Below, in pieces: positions 28,360-37,206 of a stretch of 64,000 bases of DNA. The notes beneath the pieces were generated by a model. That model ran no database searches and was not told the DNA's origin. It was given only the letters and a program-made list of their open reading frames with translations. The translations under genes were made by a program, and so were the position numbers. The number at the start of each line of letters is the position of its first letter. Within the stretch, counting starts at the first letter, position 1. The stretch spans positions 1 through 64,000 of the forward strand of contig CAVRNW010000021.1 of the NCBI GenBank assembly GCA_963722665.1, given 5' to 3'. The stretch is from Site-B1 sp963722665. GTDB taxonomy: Bacteria > Bacteroidota > Bacteroidia > Flavobacteriales > Flavobacteriaceae.

Positions 28360-30308
28360 ATGAAAACTATTGCCCTCAACAATAAAAAACTGTTACTGGT
28401 TGTAACATTTTTATGCTCGTATTTTATTCTTTTGCTCAATGTGATCCAATTCCTGCAGTTTGGGATGGAACTAATTGGTAATTTTCCACCTCACAACTGA
28501 TGTTATAATCGATGGTGATTTTGATACTAATGGAGTCTTGCCACAAGGCAGATTCAATGCTTGTAGTTTAACTGTAACCTTAAATAACTCATTAACAATT
28601 TCAAACACAGATTTTGTTTCTGTTGAAAATGATGCTTTTATAAATGGCTCAATTTATATTTCTAACGGAGGATATATTTCGGTTAATAACGATATTACAA
28701 TAAATGGAACTTTTATAGTCGATTACGAAGGCTCTGTAGTCCAAGATATGATGATACTGCTACTGTTACCGGATCTGCAACTGTTAGAAAGCAAACAGCA
28801 CCAATGAGGAATTACTATGAATATACCTATTGGAGTTCCCCGGTTTCAGGTGAGACTATTGGAAATGGATTAACAGATTCAGATCCGACCAGACGATTTA
28901 GTTTTGAAGCAGGTAATTTTAAAGATTCAACTACGGAAACTAATAATAATAATGCAAGTAATCCTGGGCAAGATGATATTGATGACAATGGAGATGACTG
29001 GCAATTTACTCCTGCAGCTACAGTTATGGATCCAGGTGTTGGTTATGCGTCTCACCATGAAGAATCAATTTCTTTGTACCTCCGATGCAGACTTACATTC
29101 AATTAGTTATACTTTTGAAGGACCATTTAATAATGGTGTCATAACTGTTCCTGTAGTAAGAAATGTTCCCATTTACCAGACACTGAAGAGTTGACGATAT
29201 TAATTGGAATTTTATTGGTAATCCATATCCATCAGCAATTGATATCGATTTATTTTTTACAGAAAACAATTACGATGCTGCAACAAATCCAGACGGAACT
29301 TTAACAGGAGCTATTTACTTGTGGTCACAAAACACATTACCTGCAGGATCAAATAATGGAAACGAAAATCAGAATTTTGCTAACTCAGATTATGCTATCA
29401 TAAACGGAATAGGTGCTACAGGGACTAACAGACGAAGGAGGTGATCAGTGAATTCCAAATAGGTACATTCCATCAGGACAAGGATTTTTTGTAGCTTATT
29501 CAGATTGATAGGCCATCAGCTACGGGAGATGTAATTTTTAATAACTCAATGCGAGTAACAGGAAATAATGATCAATTTTTTAGAACTAATAGTCGAACAA
29601 TGAAAATAAGTTTTAATTGAATTTAACTATCAGAAAACGGAATATTCAATCAAATGCTGGTTGGCTATGCTGAAGGAGCTACTAATTTAAAGGATGAAAT
29701 GTACTATGATGCACCAAGAAATTTGTCTACCGGAGCATCGGCAATCATATATTCTGTAATTGAAGATAGTTCAAGAAAATTTGCAATTCAAGGAAGAGAT
29801 ATTAACAGCCTGAACGCAAATGATATTATTCCAATAGGAATTAAAAGCACTATTAAATTCAGAGTATTCAATTTAGAAATATCGCTGGCCGAATTAGAAG
29901 GTGAATTTATGAATACTAATGCAATTTATCTTAAGGGATAATCTGTTGAATATTGAACATAATTTATCTGATTCAGGCTATACTTTTACATTGGATGCTG
30001 GAGAATATAATTCAAGATTTGAGATCTTCTTCTCAGGTACGCTTTCAGTTGACGAATTTGACTTAGACTCTGATGAATTGATTATTTCCGAAAATGGGGA
30101 TAACAGCATTGAAATAACTACAAAAGATAAATCTCAGATTAGCAATATCAAAATTTATGACCTGCTTGGCAGAGAGCTTTTTGATGTTGACGGATACAAT
30201 AAATCACTGGTAAGGCTGAATACTTCCTCTCTAAGTAATTCAGTATTCATTCTTAATGTGACAACAGCCAAGAGAAAGAAGTTTACCAAGAAGTTCTTAA
30301 ATCAGTAA
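28360..30308 (+). pseudogene. T9SS C-terminal sorting domain protein, multiply frameshifted
   Basis: A secreted T9SS cargo protein in many pieces. It begins MKTIALNNKKLLLVVTFLC (signal peptide) and then SFAQCDPIPAVWDGTNW in another frame. Conserved flavobacterial blocks follow: TPRNYYEYTYWSSPVSGET-like (28805 on), NWNFIGNPYPSAIDIDLFF (29200s), RYIPSGQGFFVAYSD (29465 on) and ENGIFNQMLVGYAEGATN (29635 on). It ends with a sorting domain (IKIYDLLGRELFDVDGY ... KKFTKKFLNQ). About eight or nine indels or stops are needed between 28415 and 29940. Function is unknown beyond export; many relatives are adhesins or delta-60 type cell-surface proteins. Confidence 0.78.
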
Positions 30309-30330
30309 TAAAAATAAAATAGTTGAAATA

Positions 30331-30375
30331 AAAAAGCCTTTACAATTCCAAATTTTGGAAGTAAAGGCTTTTTTG
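30331..30375. terminator. Bidirectional terminator between the T9SS gene and rng
   Basis: Outer stem GCCTTTAC / GTAAAGGC (30336-30343, 30361-30368), inner stem TTCCA / TGGAA, flanked by five As on the left and six Ts on the right. It serves the convergent T9SS gene and rng. Confidence 0.88.
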
Positions 30376-31920
30376 TTATTTAATCTTGTTACCATTTTTA
30401 TCAAAAAAATGATACTCTAAGAATGTGTAAGCATCTCGTGGTATAATTTTCACCCATTTTTTATGTTCAAAAAACCATTTTGAACGTATAGATGGAAAAC
30501 CTTTTGTTAAAAAGGCCGCTATAAAAGGATGTGTGTTTAAAACGATCTTTTTATAGTCTTTGTTAATTAGTTGTTCTAAATCGTGAGCAATTTTTGGCAT
30601 TATACTTATTGGTGCCTCTACCTCTTGACCATTAACAGCGTCGGGATTTTCCTCTCGCGTTTTAATGTTCATTTCCGGTCTTACTCGTTGCCTAGTTATT
30701 TGTATCAATCCAAATTTACTTGGAGGTAATATTTTATGTTTTGCCCTATCATCACTCATTTCGTTTTTTAAATGATTATAGAGCGTTTTTCTGTTTTCTA
30801 CATTAGACAGGTCAATAAAATCTATAACAATAATGCCTCCCATATCACGTAAACGCAATTGTCTGGCGACTTCGCTTGCCGAAATTAAATTAACTTCTAA
30901 TGCAGTATCCTCTTGGTTTTTAGATTTGTTAGATCTGTTGCCGCTATTTACATCAATAACATGTAACGCTTCTGTATGCTCTATAATTAAATAAGCACCT
31001 TTTGCCATAGAAACGGTCTTGCCAAAAGAGGTTTTTATCTGGCGCTCAATTCCATATTTTTCGAATATAGGAACCTGGCCTTGATACAACTTAACAATTG
31101 ATTCTTTATTAGGTGCAATTTGCTGCACGTAATCTTTAATTTGAATGTGAAGCGTTTCATCGTCTACAATAATACTTGAAAAAGTATCATTAAATATATC
31201 TCTTAATATTGAAGAGGCTTTATTCATCTCTCCTAATACTTTTGATGGATGATGCGCATTCTGTAGCTTTTTACTCATTGCCGTCCAACGACTAAGCAAG
31301 TTTTGTAAATCTTTGTCTAGTTCTGCTACTTTTTTGCCTTCTGCTACTGTACGAATAATAACTCCGAAACCTTTTGGAGTAATACTTCTAACCAATCGTT
31401 TTAAACGTTCTTTTTCTTCTCTGCTCTCTATTTTTTGTGAAATAGAAATTCTATCGGAAAAAGGGACTAAAACAATATATCTACCAGCTATGGACAGCTC
31501 ACTACTAAGGCGAGGTCCTTTGGTTGATATTGGTTCTTTCACTATTTGTACCAGCAGTGATTGATTTGATTTTAAGATTTCAGCTATGCTTCCGTCTTTT
31601 TCAATATCTTTCTCAAATGGGAAATTTTTTAAAGAATAATCTTTAAGTTTACCTGTGCTTACACGTTTTATGAATTTCAATAGGGAAGGTAATTTTGGTC
31701 CTAAATCATGATAATGCAAAAATGCATCTTTATCATAACCTACATTAACAAATGCAGCATTTAGACCAGGAACAGTTTTTCTTATTTTGGCGATAAACAC
31801 ATCACCAACAGAAAAATTGTTATCATCTTCATCCTTGTGTAATTCAACTAGTTTTCCATCTTTTAATAAGGCAAAATCAACATTGTTAGAACTAGAACGA
31901 ATGATCAATTCTTTATTCAT
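30376..31920 (-). CDS. rng: Ribonuclease G/E family endoribonuclease
   Basis: A 514-residue Rng/CafA-type single-strand endoribonuclease for rRNA maturation and mRNA turnover. An N-terminal S1-type RNA-binding domain (about 36-125, VGDVFIAKIRKTVPGLNAAFVNVG) is followed by the DNase I-like catalytic core with the two acidic metal-binding sites in HVIDVNSG (near 322) and GGIIVIDFIDL (near 361). There is no Cys in the protein, so the zinc-link of E. coli RNase E is missing; this is usual in flavobacterial homologues. It lies downstream of the HU and small basic protein genes but behind a terminator, so it probably has its own promoter. Confidence 0.93.
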   Translation of the reverse strand: MNKELIIRSSSNNVDFALLKDGKLVELHKDEDDNNFSVGDVFIAKIRKTVPGLNAAFVNVGYDKDAFLHYHDLGPKLPSLLKFIKRVSTGKLKDYSLKNFPFEKDIEKDGSIAEILKSNQSLLVQIVKEPISTKGPRLSSELSIAGRYIVLVPFSDRISISQKIESREEKERLKRLVRSITPKGFGVIIRTVAEGKKVAELDKDLQNLLSRWTAMSKKLQNAHHPSKVLGEMNKASSILRDIFNDTFSSIIVDDETLHIQIKDYVQQIAPNKESIVKLYQGQVPIFEKYGIERQIKTSFGKTVSMAKGAYLIIEHTEALHVIDVNSGNRSNKSKNQEDTALEVNLISASEVARQLRLRDMGGIIVIDFIDLSNVENRKTLYNHLKNEMSDDRAKHKILPPSKFGLIQITRQRVRPEMNIKTREENPDAVNGQEVEAPISIMPKIAHDLEQLINKDYKKIVLNTHPFIAAFLTKGFPSIRSKWFFEHKKWVKIIPRDAYTFLEYHFFDKNGNKIK

Positions 31921-31948
31921 TTTGTTAATTTTTATCCGTACAATTAAG

Positions 31949-31980
31949 TACAGATGGATTATACATTTTTTTCATCTGTA
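31949..31980. repeat. Inverted repeat in the rng leader region
   Basis: Perfect 8-bp arms TACAGATG (31949-31956) and CATCTGTA (31973-31980) around a 16-nt loop that is A/T rich. It starts 29 nt upstream of the rng ATG. It could form a hairpin in the rng 5' leader or be a protein site. Confidence 0.4.
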
Positions 31981-32138
31981 TCATTTTATTTGATATCAGA
32001 TGTCATTCACCAATAATTAATTAACTTAATTCATCATGGCTTATTTCACAGGATTTTTTAAATCCGGTTAGATCCTAAATATTCAAGGAATTAAAACTAT
32101 TTACGACCTAGTTTTCAAAGAACTTTTACTAAAAACCG

Positions 32139-32165
32139 AAAAAAGTAGTTAAAAAACTACTTTTT
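32139..32165 (-). terminator. Terminator after the small basic protein gene
   Basis: Stem AAAAAGTAGTT / AACTACTTTTT around three As, placed 4 nt after the stop codon at 32169 on the minus strand. It ends the HU/small basic protein transcript before rng. Confidence 0.75.
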
Positions 32166-32168
32166 CTG

Positions 32169-32261
32169 TTATTTATTTTTTTTATGGCGATTTGCGCGAC
32201 GTCTTTTTTTACGCTTATGCGTTGCTACCTTGTGTCTTTTACGTTTTTTACCACTTGGCAT
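32169..32261 (-). CDS. 30-residue very basic protein, probable small ribosomal protein of Bacteroidota
   Basis: Starts MPSGKKRKRHKVATHKRKKR and is 30 residues long, with more than half Lys, Arg or His and no acidic residue. The composition and the N-terminus are those of a short protein conserved across Bacteroidota, usually left as hypothetical. Its size and charge fit a small ribosomal protein; it may be the Bacteroidia-specific protein (bL38) reported in the Flavobacterium johnsoniae ribosome, but I cannot confirm that identity from the sequence. It lies 36 nt downstream of the HU gene and before a terminator, so it is probably co-transcribed with HU. Confidence 0.75.
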   Translation of the reverse strand: MPSGKKRKRHKVATHKRKKRRRANRHKKNK

Positions 32262-32297
32262 ATGCTAGTTTTGTTTTAAATTAATATTTTGTTTAAA

Positions 32298-32588
32298 TTA
32301 TTTTACTTTAACTCTGGTCTTTACACTTTCAACAAATACTTTTGCTGGTTTAAATGCCGGAATATTATGAGCCGGAATTTTGATAGTAGTATTTTTTGAA
32401 ATGTTTCTACCTGTTTTTTCTGCTCTTGTTTTAACGATAAAACTTCCGAATCCTCTTAAATATACATTATCTCCACCTTCCAAAGAAGATTTTACTTCAT
32501 TCATAAATGATTCTACGGTTGCCTGTACGTCTCCTTTTTCAATTCCTAATTTATCAGAAATTTTTGATACTAGATCTGCTTTAGTCAT
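32298..32588 (-). CDS. HU-family DNA-binding protein
   Basis: A 96-residue nucleoid protein of the HU/IHF family. It has the dimer core MTKADLVSKISDKLGIEKGDV, the GFGSFIVKTRAEKTGRN strand-turn and the DNA-binding arm with the Pro-intercalating segment IKIPAHNIPAFKPAK. It bends DNA and helps organise the chromosome. A good promoter (32634-32641) lies upstream. HU versus IHF subtype cannot be decided with confidence. Confidence 0.93.
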   Translation of the reverse strand: MTKADLVSKISDKLGIEKGDVQATVESFMNEVKSSLEGGDNVYLRGFGSFIVKTRAEKTGRNISKNTTIKIPAHNIPAFKPAKVFVESVKTRVKVK

Positions 32589-32633
32589 TACTTAATTATT
32601 TTTTGGGTTATCTATATTAATTATAAGGGAGGG

Positions 32634-32641
32634 CAAATATA
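32634..32641 (-). promoter_or_regulatory. Promoter -7 element for HU
   Basis: Minus-strand TATATTTG with a possible -33 TTTG (CAAA at 32663-32666), 21 bp apart. The leader is about 39 nt. Confidence 0.55.
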
Positions 32642-32714
32642 ATTATTTTATATTCAATATTTCAAACCTAATACATTAAAATTTAAATTATTAAACCTTT
32701 ATTTTAGCTAAACC

Positions 32715-33767
32715 TTGAAAAGCGATATAGTTTTTAGTAATATTCTGATTAATTGGTACTTACACAACAAGCGTAATTTACCCTGGAGAGATACCAGGAA
32801 TCCATATTATATATGGTTATCAGAAATTATATTACAACAAACTCAAATAGTACAAGGCTTACCCTACTATTTGGCTTTCATCAAGAAGTTTCCTACTGTT
32901 TTTGATCTTGCTCAGGCAGATGAAAAGGCCGTTTTAATCTTGTGGCAAGGACTTGGATACTATTCGAGGGCAAGAAACCTGCACTTTACAGCAAAATATA
33001 TAGCAAATGATTTAAATGGGATATTCCCCAATAATTATAAGGGCCTTTTAAAACTAAAAGGTGTAGGAGATTATACTGCAAGTGCCATAGCATCCATATG
33101 TTTTAACCAACCAACCCCTGTGGTAGATGGCAATGTTTACCGATTTTTATCCAGATATTATGGAATTAAAACTCCAATTAATACATCAAAGGCTAGAAAG
33201 GAGTTTAAGTCCCTGGCTCAACAATTGATAGATAAGGAGAATCCTGTCGATTTCAACCAAGCTATCATGGAGTTTGGAGCCAGACAATGCAAACCTCAAA
33301 ATCCGGATTGTAATATATGTCCTTTTAGTGATAGTTGTATTGCACTCCAAAAGAATTTGATCAAAGAATTGCCTGTTAAGATCAAAGCTAAAAAAGTTAA
33401 AAAACGATATTTCAATTATCTGGTCTTTCTTTCCGAAGATCAAAAAACGATAATTGAAGAACGAAAGGGTAAAGGGATATGGGAAAAGCTGTATCAATTC
33501 CCTCTGATAGAAACATCTCAGGAGGTCAACGTCGAAGTTCTAAGTCAAAACGAGGAATTTAAAAAATTAACAGACGGGAAAAACTTTTCTATTTCTATTT
33601 TTAATGATCAGGATATTATTCATAAGCTATCACACCAACATTTGTACACTAAGTTTTGGATAATTACATTGAATGAGTTACCAGTAAAGGGTTTGCCAGT
33701 AAAGAATATCACAAATTATCCGTTTCCTGCCTTGATAAATAATTTTATAAACGAGTTTAATTTTTAA
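32715..33767 (+). CDS. mutY: A/G-specific adenine glycosylase
   Basis: MutY removes adenine paired with 8-oxoguanine. The TTG start gives 350 residues. The HhH motif LKGVGDYTASAIASICF with catalytic Asp in VDGNV lies near residues 114-142. The iron-sulphur cluster ligands are C-x6-C-x2-C-x5-C in CKPQNPDCNICPFSDSC (about 195-211). The C-terminal third is the Nudix-like 8-oxoG recognition domain. It is upstream of ssb, gldE and gldD, the typical flavobacterial order. Confidence 0.96.
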   Translation: MKSDIVFSNILINWYLHNKRNLPWRDTRNPYYIWLSEIILQQTQIVQGLPYYLAFIKKFPTVFDLAQADEKAVLILWQGLGYYSRARNLHFTAKYIANDLNGIFPNNYKGLLKLKGVGDYTASAIASICFNQPTPVVDGNVYRFLSRYYGIKTPINTSKARKEFKSLAQQLIDKENPVDFNQAIMEFGARQCKPQNPDCNICPFSDSCIALQKNLIKELPVKIKAKKVKKRYFNYLVFLSEDQKTIIEERKGKGIWEKLYQFPLIETSQEVNVEVLSQNEEFKKLTDGKNFSISIFNDQDIIHKLSHQHLYTKFWIITLNELPVKGLPVKNITNYPFPALINNFINEFNF

Positions 33768-33815
33768 TCAGTCATAAATTTTTATTATTTTTAAGACAAG
33801 TGTGAAACAAAGCGT

Positions 33816-33823
33816 TAATTTTG
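33816..33823 (+). promoter_or_regulatory. Promoter -7 element for ssb
   Basis: TAATTTTG, 25-32 nt before the ssb ATG. Indicates that ssb-gldE-gldD can be transcribed apart from mutY. Confidence 0.5.
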
Positions 33824-33847
33824 CTTTGTAAATAAAGTTTTAGAACT

Positions 33848-34300
33848 ATGTCAGGAACATTAAATAAGGTAATGCTTATTGGGCATTTAGGAGAGGATGT
33901 AAAAATGCATTATTTTGAAGGAGGAGGATGTATTGGCCGATTTTCCTTGGCAACCAATGAGACCTACACCAACAAACAAAGTAATGAGCGTGTCACTAAT
34001 ACAGAATGGCACAATATTGTTGTAAGGAATAAAGCTGCCGAAATTTGTGAGAAATACTTGAGCAAAGGTGACCGGGTATATATTGAAGGGAGATTAAAAA
34101 CCAGAAAATGGCAAGATGATAAGGGGAATGACAGGTACTCTACCGAAATAAATTGTACAGACTTTAAATTTTTAACAACTAAAAAGGAAAGTGAAGAGAA
34201 TAAACCAGACCAAAATCAACAAACCCAAAAACCACAACCACTGCACGATAGTGTTAATGAGTCAATTGGTGATGATGATGACGATGATCTTCCTTTTTAA
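33848..34300 (+). CDS. ssb: Single-stranded DNA-binding protein
   Basis: A 150-residue SSB with an N-terminal OB fold (about residues 1-107) including NKVMLIGHLGEDVKM, TEWHNIVVRNKAAE and RLKTRKWQDDKGNDRY. A disordered Gln/Pro-rich linker follows, then the acidic tip DDDDDDLPF that recruits repair and replication partners. It lies 25 nt before gldE. The same DDLPF tip is found on the DUF3127 protein at 55856. Confidence 0.96.
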   Translation: MSGTLNKVMLIGHLGEDVKMHYFEGGGCIGRFSLATNETYTNKQSNERVTNTEWHNIVVRNKAAEICEKYLSKGDRVYIEGRLKTRKWQDDKGNDRYSTEINCTDFKFLTTKKESEENKPDQNQQTQKPQPLHDSVNESIGDDDDDDLPF

Positions 34301-34325
34301 TATTGTTTAACTAACCCATTCAAAT

Positions 34326-35630
34326 TTGGACCCTGAACCCTCGAGTTTTTTATTATTTCTGTCAGCAATAGATTTTTCTATAATTATTGGTGTTGTTCTG
34401 CTTTTTGTTCTATTGCTATGTTCAGCATTGATCTCGGGAGCTGAAGTGGCATTTTTTTCAATGACAAAGGCTGATATTGAAAAGGGTATAGATGACGGTT
34501 TCAGGCGATTGAAAATTGTTTCCAAGTTATTAGAGAGACCAAAGAAGCTTCTAGCCACCATACTTATTGCAAATAATTTCATTAATATCGGGATTGTTAT
34601 TCTGTTCGCATATCTGGGTAATTTCATATTTAATAAGCTTTCCTCTATAGCCCTAAAATTCTTTTTAGAAGTTGTTATTGTAACTTTCTTAATCTTATTG
34701 TTCGGTGAAATTCTACCAAAGATATATGCCAGTCGAAATCATGTGAAGTTTGCGACATTTATGGCGTATCCCTTAAAGGTTTTGGATGTATTATTTTCAC
34801 CTTTAAGCATGCCAATGAGAAGTATAACCTTGGCCATTCACAGAAATTTAGGCAGGGAAAAATCAAATTTAAGTGTAGATCAATTGTCCCAGGCCCTTGA
34901 ATTGACAAGTGATAAAGACACCACAACAGAAGAACAAAAAATACTTCAAGGTATTGTATCATTTGGTAATACCGATACCAAGCAGGTAATGCGTCCTAGA
35001 ATAGATATTTTTGCATTGAATGAAGAAATGGTATATGAAGAGATCATTCCTGAGATAGTAAAGAACGGATTTTCAAGAATTCCTGTTTATAAGGATAATA
35101 TCGATACAGTTGTTGGAATTTTGTATGTTAAGGATCTTTTGCCTTACATAGAGAATAAACAATTCAAATGGACCAGTATCATGCGAGAGCCATTTTTTGT
35201 ACCTGAAAACAAAAAACTGGACGACCTTATGAATGAATTCCAGGAAAAAAAAGTCCATTTGGCTGTTGTGGTTGATGAATATGGTGGTACAAGTGGTATT
35301 GTTTCCTTAGAAGATATTATTGAAGAGATCGTTGGGGAAATAAGTGACGAGTTTGATGATGAAGATCTTGTATACAGCAAGCTGGATAGTAAGAATTATG
35401 TGTTTGAAGGCAAAACACCTCTAAAGGATTTTTACAGAGTTTTAAAATTAGAGGACGACTCCATTTTTGAGGAACATAAAGGTGAAGCAGAAACCATTGC
35501 CGGATTTGTACTGGAAATTTCTCAAGGCTTCCCAAAGCAGGACAGTAAAGTAATTTTTAAAAACTACGTTTTTGTTATAGAGTCTATTGATAAAAAAAGA
35601 TTAAAACGGATAAAAGTGACGATTCCTTAA
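34326..35630 (+). CDS. gldE: Gliding motility-associated protein GldE (CorC/CNNM-like)
   Basis: A 434-residue membrane protein starting at TTG (MDPEPSSFLLFLS). The DUF21/CNNM membrane domain (about 15-190, four segments with the SGAEVAFFS motif) is followed by a CBS pair (about 215-335, including EYGGTSGIVSLEDIIEEIVGEI) and a C-terminal CorC_HlyC domain. GldE is known from flavobacterial gliding and assists GldD. Its position directly before gldD and after ssb is the typical arrangement. A role in ion transport is possible from the family. Confidence 0.93.
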   Translation: MDPEPSSFLLFLSAIDFSIIIGVVLLFVLLLCSALISGAEVAFFSMTKADIEKGIDDGFRRLKIVSKLLERPKKLLATILIANNFINIGIVILFAYLGNFIFNKLSSIALKFFLEVVIVTFLILLFGEILPKIYASRNHVKFATFMAYPLKVLDVLFSPLSMPMRSITLAIHRNLGREKSNLSVDQLSQALELTSDKDTTTEEQKILQGIVSFGNTDTKQVMRPRIDIFALNEEMVYEEIIPEIVKNGFSRIPVYKDNIDTVVGILYVKDLLPYIENKQFKWTSIMREPFFVPENKKLDDLMNEFQEKKVHLAVVVDEYGGTSGIVSLEDIIEEIVGEISDEFDDEDLVYSKLDSKNYVFEGKTPLKDFYRVLKLEDDSIFEEHKGEAETIAGFVLEISQGFPKQDSKVIFKNYVFVIESIDKKRLKRIKVTIP

Positions 35631-35712
35631 CGAAAACTTTAGACATAAGAATCAAGAACCTAGACAACACATTTCAGCAGACTGAATACTACGACTGAGA
35701 ACTGTACAATTT

Positions 35713-36312
35713 ATGTTAAAAACCAAAGTTCACATATTTTCATTAAAAGCTATATTAATATTTCTGGTATTTACATCGTGTGGAGATGATCCATTACCCA
35801 AGCCTAAAGCTTATCTCAGTCTAGAATATCCTGAAGCAAAGTACATAAAGACCAAAACCGAATTACCATTTAGTTTTGAAAAGAACGGGTTAGTCACTAA
35901 AATAACAAACAAGAGACTTGAGGGTTCCGGGGAAAGCTATGGCATGAATATAGAATACTCCAGATTAAAGGGAACCATTTACTTAACATATAAAAAGATA
36001 AGTAAAAGGGATGATCTGCTAAGATATTTAAGAGATGCCCAAAACTTTACACAAGAGCATACTAAAAAGGCAGATGAGATAGTAGAACAGGTCTATGAGG
36101 ACTCAACAAGAATGGTTTACGGCATGTTCTATGAGGTTGGTGGCAATGCAGCTTCGCAATCACAGTTCTATGTAACAGACAGTATAAAACACTTTTTGAT
36201 AGGCTCGCTGTATTTCTACGCTAAGCCAAACTACGACTCCATATTACCGGCTGCCGAGTATTTAAAAAAGGATATTAAACGGATTATGGAAACGCTTGAG
36301 TGGAAGGAATAA
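35713..36312 (+). CDS. gldD: Gliding motility lipoprotein GldD
   Basis: A 199-residue lipoprotein (lipobox VFTSCG, Cys about residue 23) matching GldD, needed for gliding and T9SS-linked motility in Flavobacterium. KPKAYLSLEYPEAKY and LPFSFEKNG are the conserved N-terminal blocks; the C-terminus is DIKRIMETLEWKE. Its last 60 bp and the REP hairpin after it are repeated downstream of the RAYT gene at 37031-37125, with mainly synonymous differences. Confidence 0.93.
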   Translation: MLKTKVHIFSLKAILIFLVFTSCGDDPLPKPKAYLSLEYPEAKYIKTKTELPFSFEKNGLVTKITNKRLEGSGESYGMNIEYSRLKGTIYLTYKKISKRDDLLRYLRDAQNFTQEHTKKADEIVEQVYEDSTRMVYGMFYEVGGNAASQSQFYVTDSIKHFLIGSLYFYAKPNYDSILPAAEYLKKDIKRIMETLEWKE

Positions 36313-36327
36313 AAAAACCACTCGCTA

Positions 36328-36348
36328 GCGCTCGTCTTTGACGAGTGC
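36328..36348 (+). repeat. REP hairpin 1 (left of RAYT)
   Basis: Hairpin GCGCTCGTC / GACGAGTGC with a TTT loop, preceded by CTCGCTA. It begins 16 nt after the gldD stop. Likely substrate of the adjacent RAYT. Confidence 0.75.
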
Positions 36349-36407
36349 AATAGTGTATTCAAGTATTCAAAAAAGCATAAGCTATTCTTACAAATCAGAA
36401 TAGCTTT

Positions 36408-36980
36408 TTGTATTTTAGAAATATGAGCAGAAAATATAAATTTCATAATAAAGCTGGTTTATATTTTGTAAGTTTTGCAACCGTAAATTGGATTGATGTA
36501 TTTACGAGACAATTGTATTTTAATATATTAGTGGAGAGTGTTAATTACTGTAGGGCAAAAAAAGGAATGGAGCTATATGCCTATTGTTTTATGCCAAGTC
36601 ACATTCATTTAATATTTAGGTCTAGTAAAGACCAACCAATGGAGCTGCTGAGAGATTTTAAAAAACATACAGCAAAAAGAGTAATAGATGCCATACAAGG
36701 TAATCTACAAGAAAGCCGAAAAGACTGGTTATTATGGATGTTTAAACGCGCAGGGGAAAAGCAGGGAAATATAAGCACCTATCAGTTTTGGCAGCATAAT
36801 AACCAACCTATAGAATTATGGAGTGAAAAAGTGATAAAACAAAAGATAGATTATATTCATAACAATCCGGTAGAAGCTGGATTCGTAACTAACCCAACAG
36901 ATTGGAAATATTCAAGTGCAAGAAATTTTCAAAACGACCACACTGTTTTAAAAATTGATGATACTGGTTTTATTGGTTAA
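36408..36980 (+). mobile_element. REP-associated tyrosine transposase (RAYT, IS200/Y1 family)
   Basis: A 190-residue single-domain HUH endonuclease. The metal-binding motif is HIHLIF within CFMPSHIHLIFRSSKDQP (about residues 57-74), and the catalytic Tyr lies in KIDYIHNNPVEAGFV (about 144-158). It starts MSRKYKFHNKAGLYFVSFAT, the usual opening of Bacteroidota RAYTs. It lies between inverted REP hairpins (36328-36348 and 37001-37021), with a third in direct orientation at 37105-37125. RAYTs are domesticated transposases thought to move or maintain REP sequences rather than whole elements. The frame is intact. Confidence 0.93.
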
Positions 36981-37000
36981 TCATTACAATTATTATTGTA

Positions 37001-37021
37001 GCACTCGTTGCAAACGAGCGC
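37001..37021 (-). repeat. REP hairpin 2 (right of RAYT, inverted)
   Basis: Read on the minus strand it is GCGCTCGTT / AACGAGTGC. Compared with REP 1 and 3, one base pair has changed from C-G to T-A on both sides, so the stem is preserved. Confidence 0.72.
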
Positions 37022-37030
37022 CAGCGTAGG

Positions 37031-37096
37031 GCAGAGTATTTAAAAAAGGACATTAAACGGATAATGGAAACGCTTGAGTGGAAGAAATAAAAAAAC
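37031..37096 (+). repeat. Duplicated 3' end of gldD
   Basis: This stretch encodes AEYLKKDIKRIMETLEWKK followed by TAA and repeats 36253-36319. The differences are GCC/GCA, GAT/GAC, ATT/ATA (all synonymous) and GAA/AAA in the last codon. It is out of context here and not attached to a gene. Confidence 0.85.
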
Positions 37097-37104
37097 CTTC
37101 GCTA

Positions 37105-37125
37105 GCGCTCGTCTGTGACGAGTGC
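37105..37125 (+). repeat. REP hairpin 3 (after the gldD 3' duplicate)
   Basis: GCGCTCGTC / GACGAGTGC with a TGT loop, in the same orientation and the same place after a gldD end as REP 1. Confidence 0.75.
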
Positions 37126-37136
37126 CAGATAGACAC

Positions 37137-37187
37137 AAAAAAAACCACTCTCCTTCGACTACGCTCAGGAACCAGAGTGGTTTTTTT
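37137..37187. terminator. Bidirectional terminator between the RAYT region and the HMA lipoprotein
   Basis: Stem AACCACTC / GAGTGGTT (37143-37150, 37175-37182) with As before and Ts after. The loop holds TCCTTCGACTACGCTCAGGA, a short sequence often seen in Bacteroidota intergenic repeats. Confidence 0.8.
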
Positions 37188-37206
37188 AATCTATATAATT
37201 TGTTTA

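Noticed and set aside
36408..36980. Calling the RAYT a complete autonomous IS200 element
   Set aside because: It is flanked by REP hairpins, is a single-copy-type protein and has no separate transposon ends; the RAYT class fits better.
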